In this document: piece by piece, positions 39,882 through 39,950 of the stretch
How positions within the stretch are numbered: position 1 is the first letter of the stretch
Layout of the letters: each line of letters starts with the position of its first letter
Assembly: GCA_027035765.1 (NCBI GenBank)
Contig: JALVUD010000014.1
Coordinates: 1 to 39,950, forward strand
Direction: 5' to 3'
DNA from: Campylobacteraceae bacterium
Lineage (GTDB): Bacteria > Campylobacterota > Campylobacteria > Campylobacterales > Sulfurovaceae
DNA length: 39,950 bases
Notes under the pieces: model-generated
Seen by the model: the letters and a program-made list of their open reading frames with translations, nothing else
Told to the model about the DNA's origin: nothing
Databases searched by the model: none
Made by a program: the position numbers and the translations under genes

Positions 39882-39950
39882 ATGAACGACAAGTTTGACT
39901 TCAACGAGGCCCTGGAGCAGATCAAGGCCGGGGCCAAAATAGACGGTAAA
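39882..39950 (+). mobile_element. N-terminus of an IS256-like (mutator family) transposase, cut by window edge
   Basis: AAAGGA lies before ATG 39882. The 23 visible residues (MNDKFDFNEALEQIKAGAKI, then Asp-Gly-Lys) resemble the start of IS256-family transposases, which run on into a GKDGVLTPL-like segment. The stretch just upstream (about 39825-39880) probably contains the left inverted repeat, but its edge cannot be fixed without the right end. The call rests on a short N-terminal pattern. Confidence 0.5.

Overview
The window looks like chromosomal DNA of a sulfur- or hydrogen-oxidising, autotrophic member of the Campylobacterota (Sulfurovaceae or Nitratifractor-like; this is inferred from gene content, not from a marker gene). 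The pointers are an ATP-citrate lyase pair (aclB-aclA) of the reductive TCA cycle, a futalosine-pathway menaquinone gene (mqnE), a DUF4492-cydAB oxidase operon of the type found in this phylum, and a MutS7-HNH mismatch-repair protein. Coding density is high and housekeeping genes are fairly GC-rich. Only the right end (about 38.85-39.88 kb) is AT-rich and looks acquired.

Layout. 0-4 kb: 3' part of mltG, trpB, a small four-helix-bundle (S23/bIVP-type) gene framed by inverted copies of a hairpin repeat, and a leucyl aminopeptidase. 4.2-7.4 kb: cytochrome bd operon (DUF4492, cydA, cydB, small membrane protein). 7.5-10.3 kb: ElyC-like protein, convergent FAD oxidoreductase and gph. 10.4-11.5 kb: a thioredoxin-fold selenoprotein with in-frame UGA, and a glycine-rich stress-type protein. 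11.5-14 kb (minus): purU, trmL, a small membrane protein, cvfB. 14-21 kb (plus): mnmD, mutS7, ilvE, an SPFH protein and hisIE, with repeat islands between the genes from mutS7 onward. 21.3-26.4 kb: DUF4015 glycoside-hydrolase-like protein, MFS transporter, cytochrome b561-like protein, exported Hsp20-like protein, L,D-transpeptidase. 26.6-34.1 kb (minus): aclB-aclA, a GT39-like membrane protein with trpG, an NDH-2-like flavoprotein, and mqnE behind a long structured leader. 34.5-38.8 kb: glnD-glmS, linking nitrogen sensing to amino-sugar synthesis. The right end has an orphan AT-rich gene, palindromic repeats and the start of an IS256-like transposase.

Most interesting signals: (1) a probable selenoprotein whose UGA sits exactly at the first Cys of a CxxC motif and is followed by a SECIS-like hairpin; (2) a roughly 195-nt leader before mqnE with a multibranched fold and a second hairpin covering the likely ribosome-binding site, which looks like a riboswitch or other cis-regulatory RNA; (3) a genome-wide-looking habit of 7-nt-period repeat islands with many different unit sequences, several starting inside a gene's stop codon, and one hairpin type flanking the four-helix-bundle gene in inverted orientation. 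No tRNA, rRNA or true CRISPR array was found.
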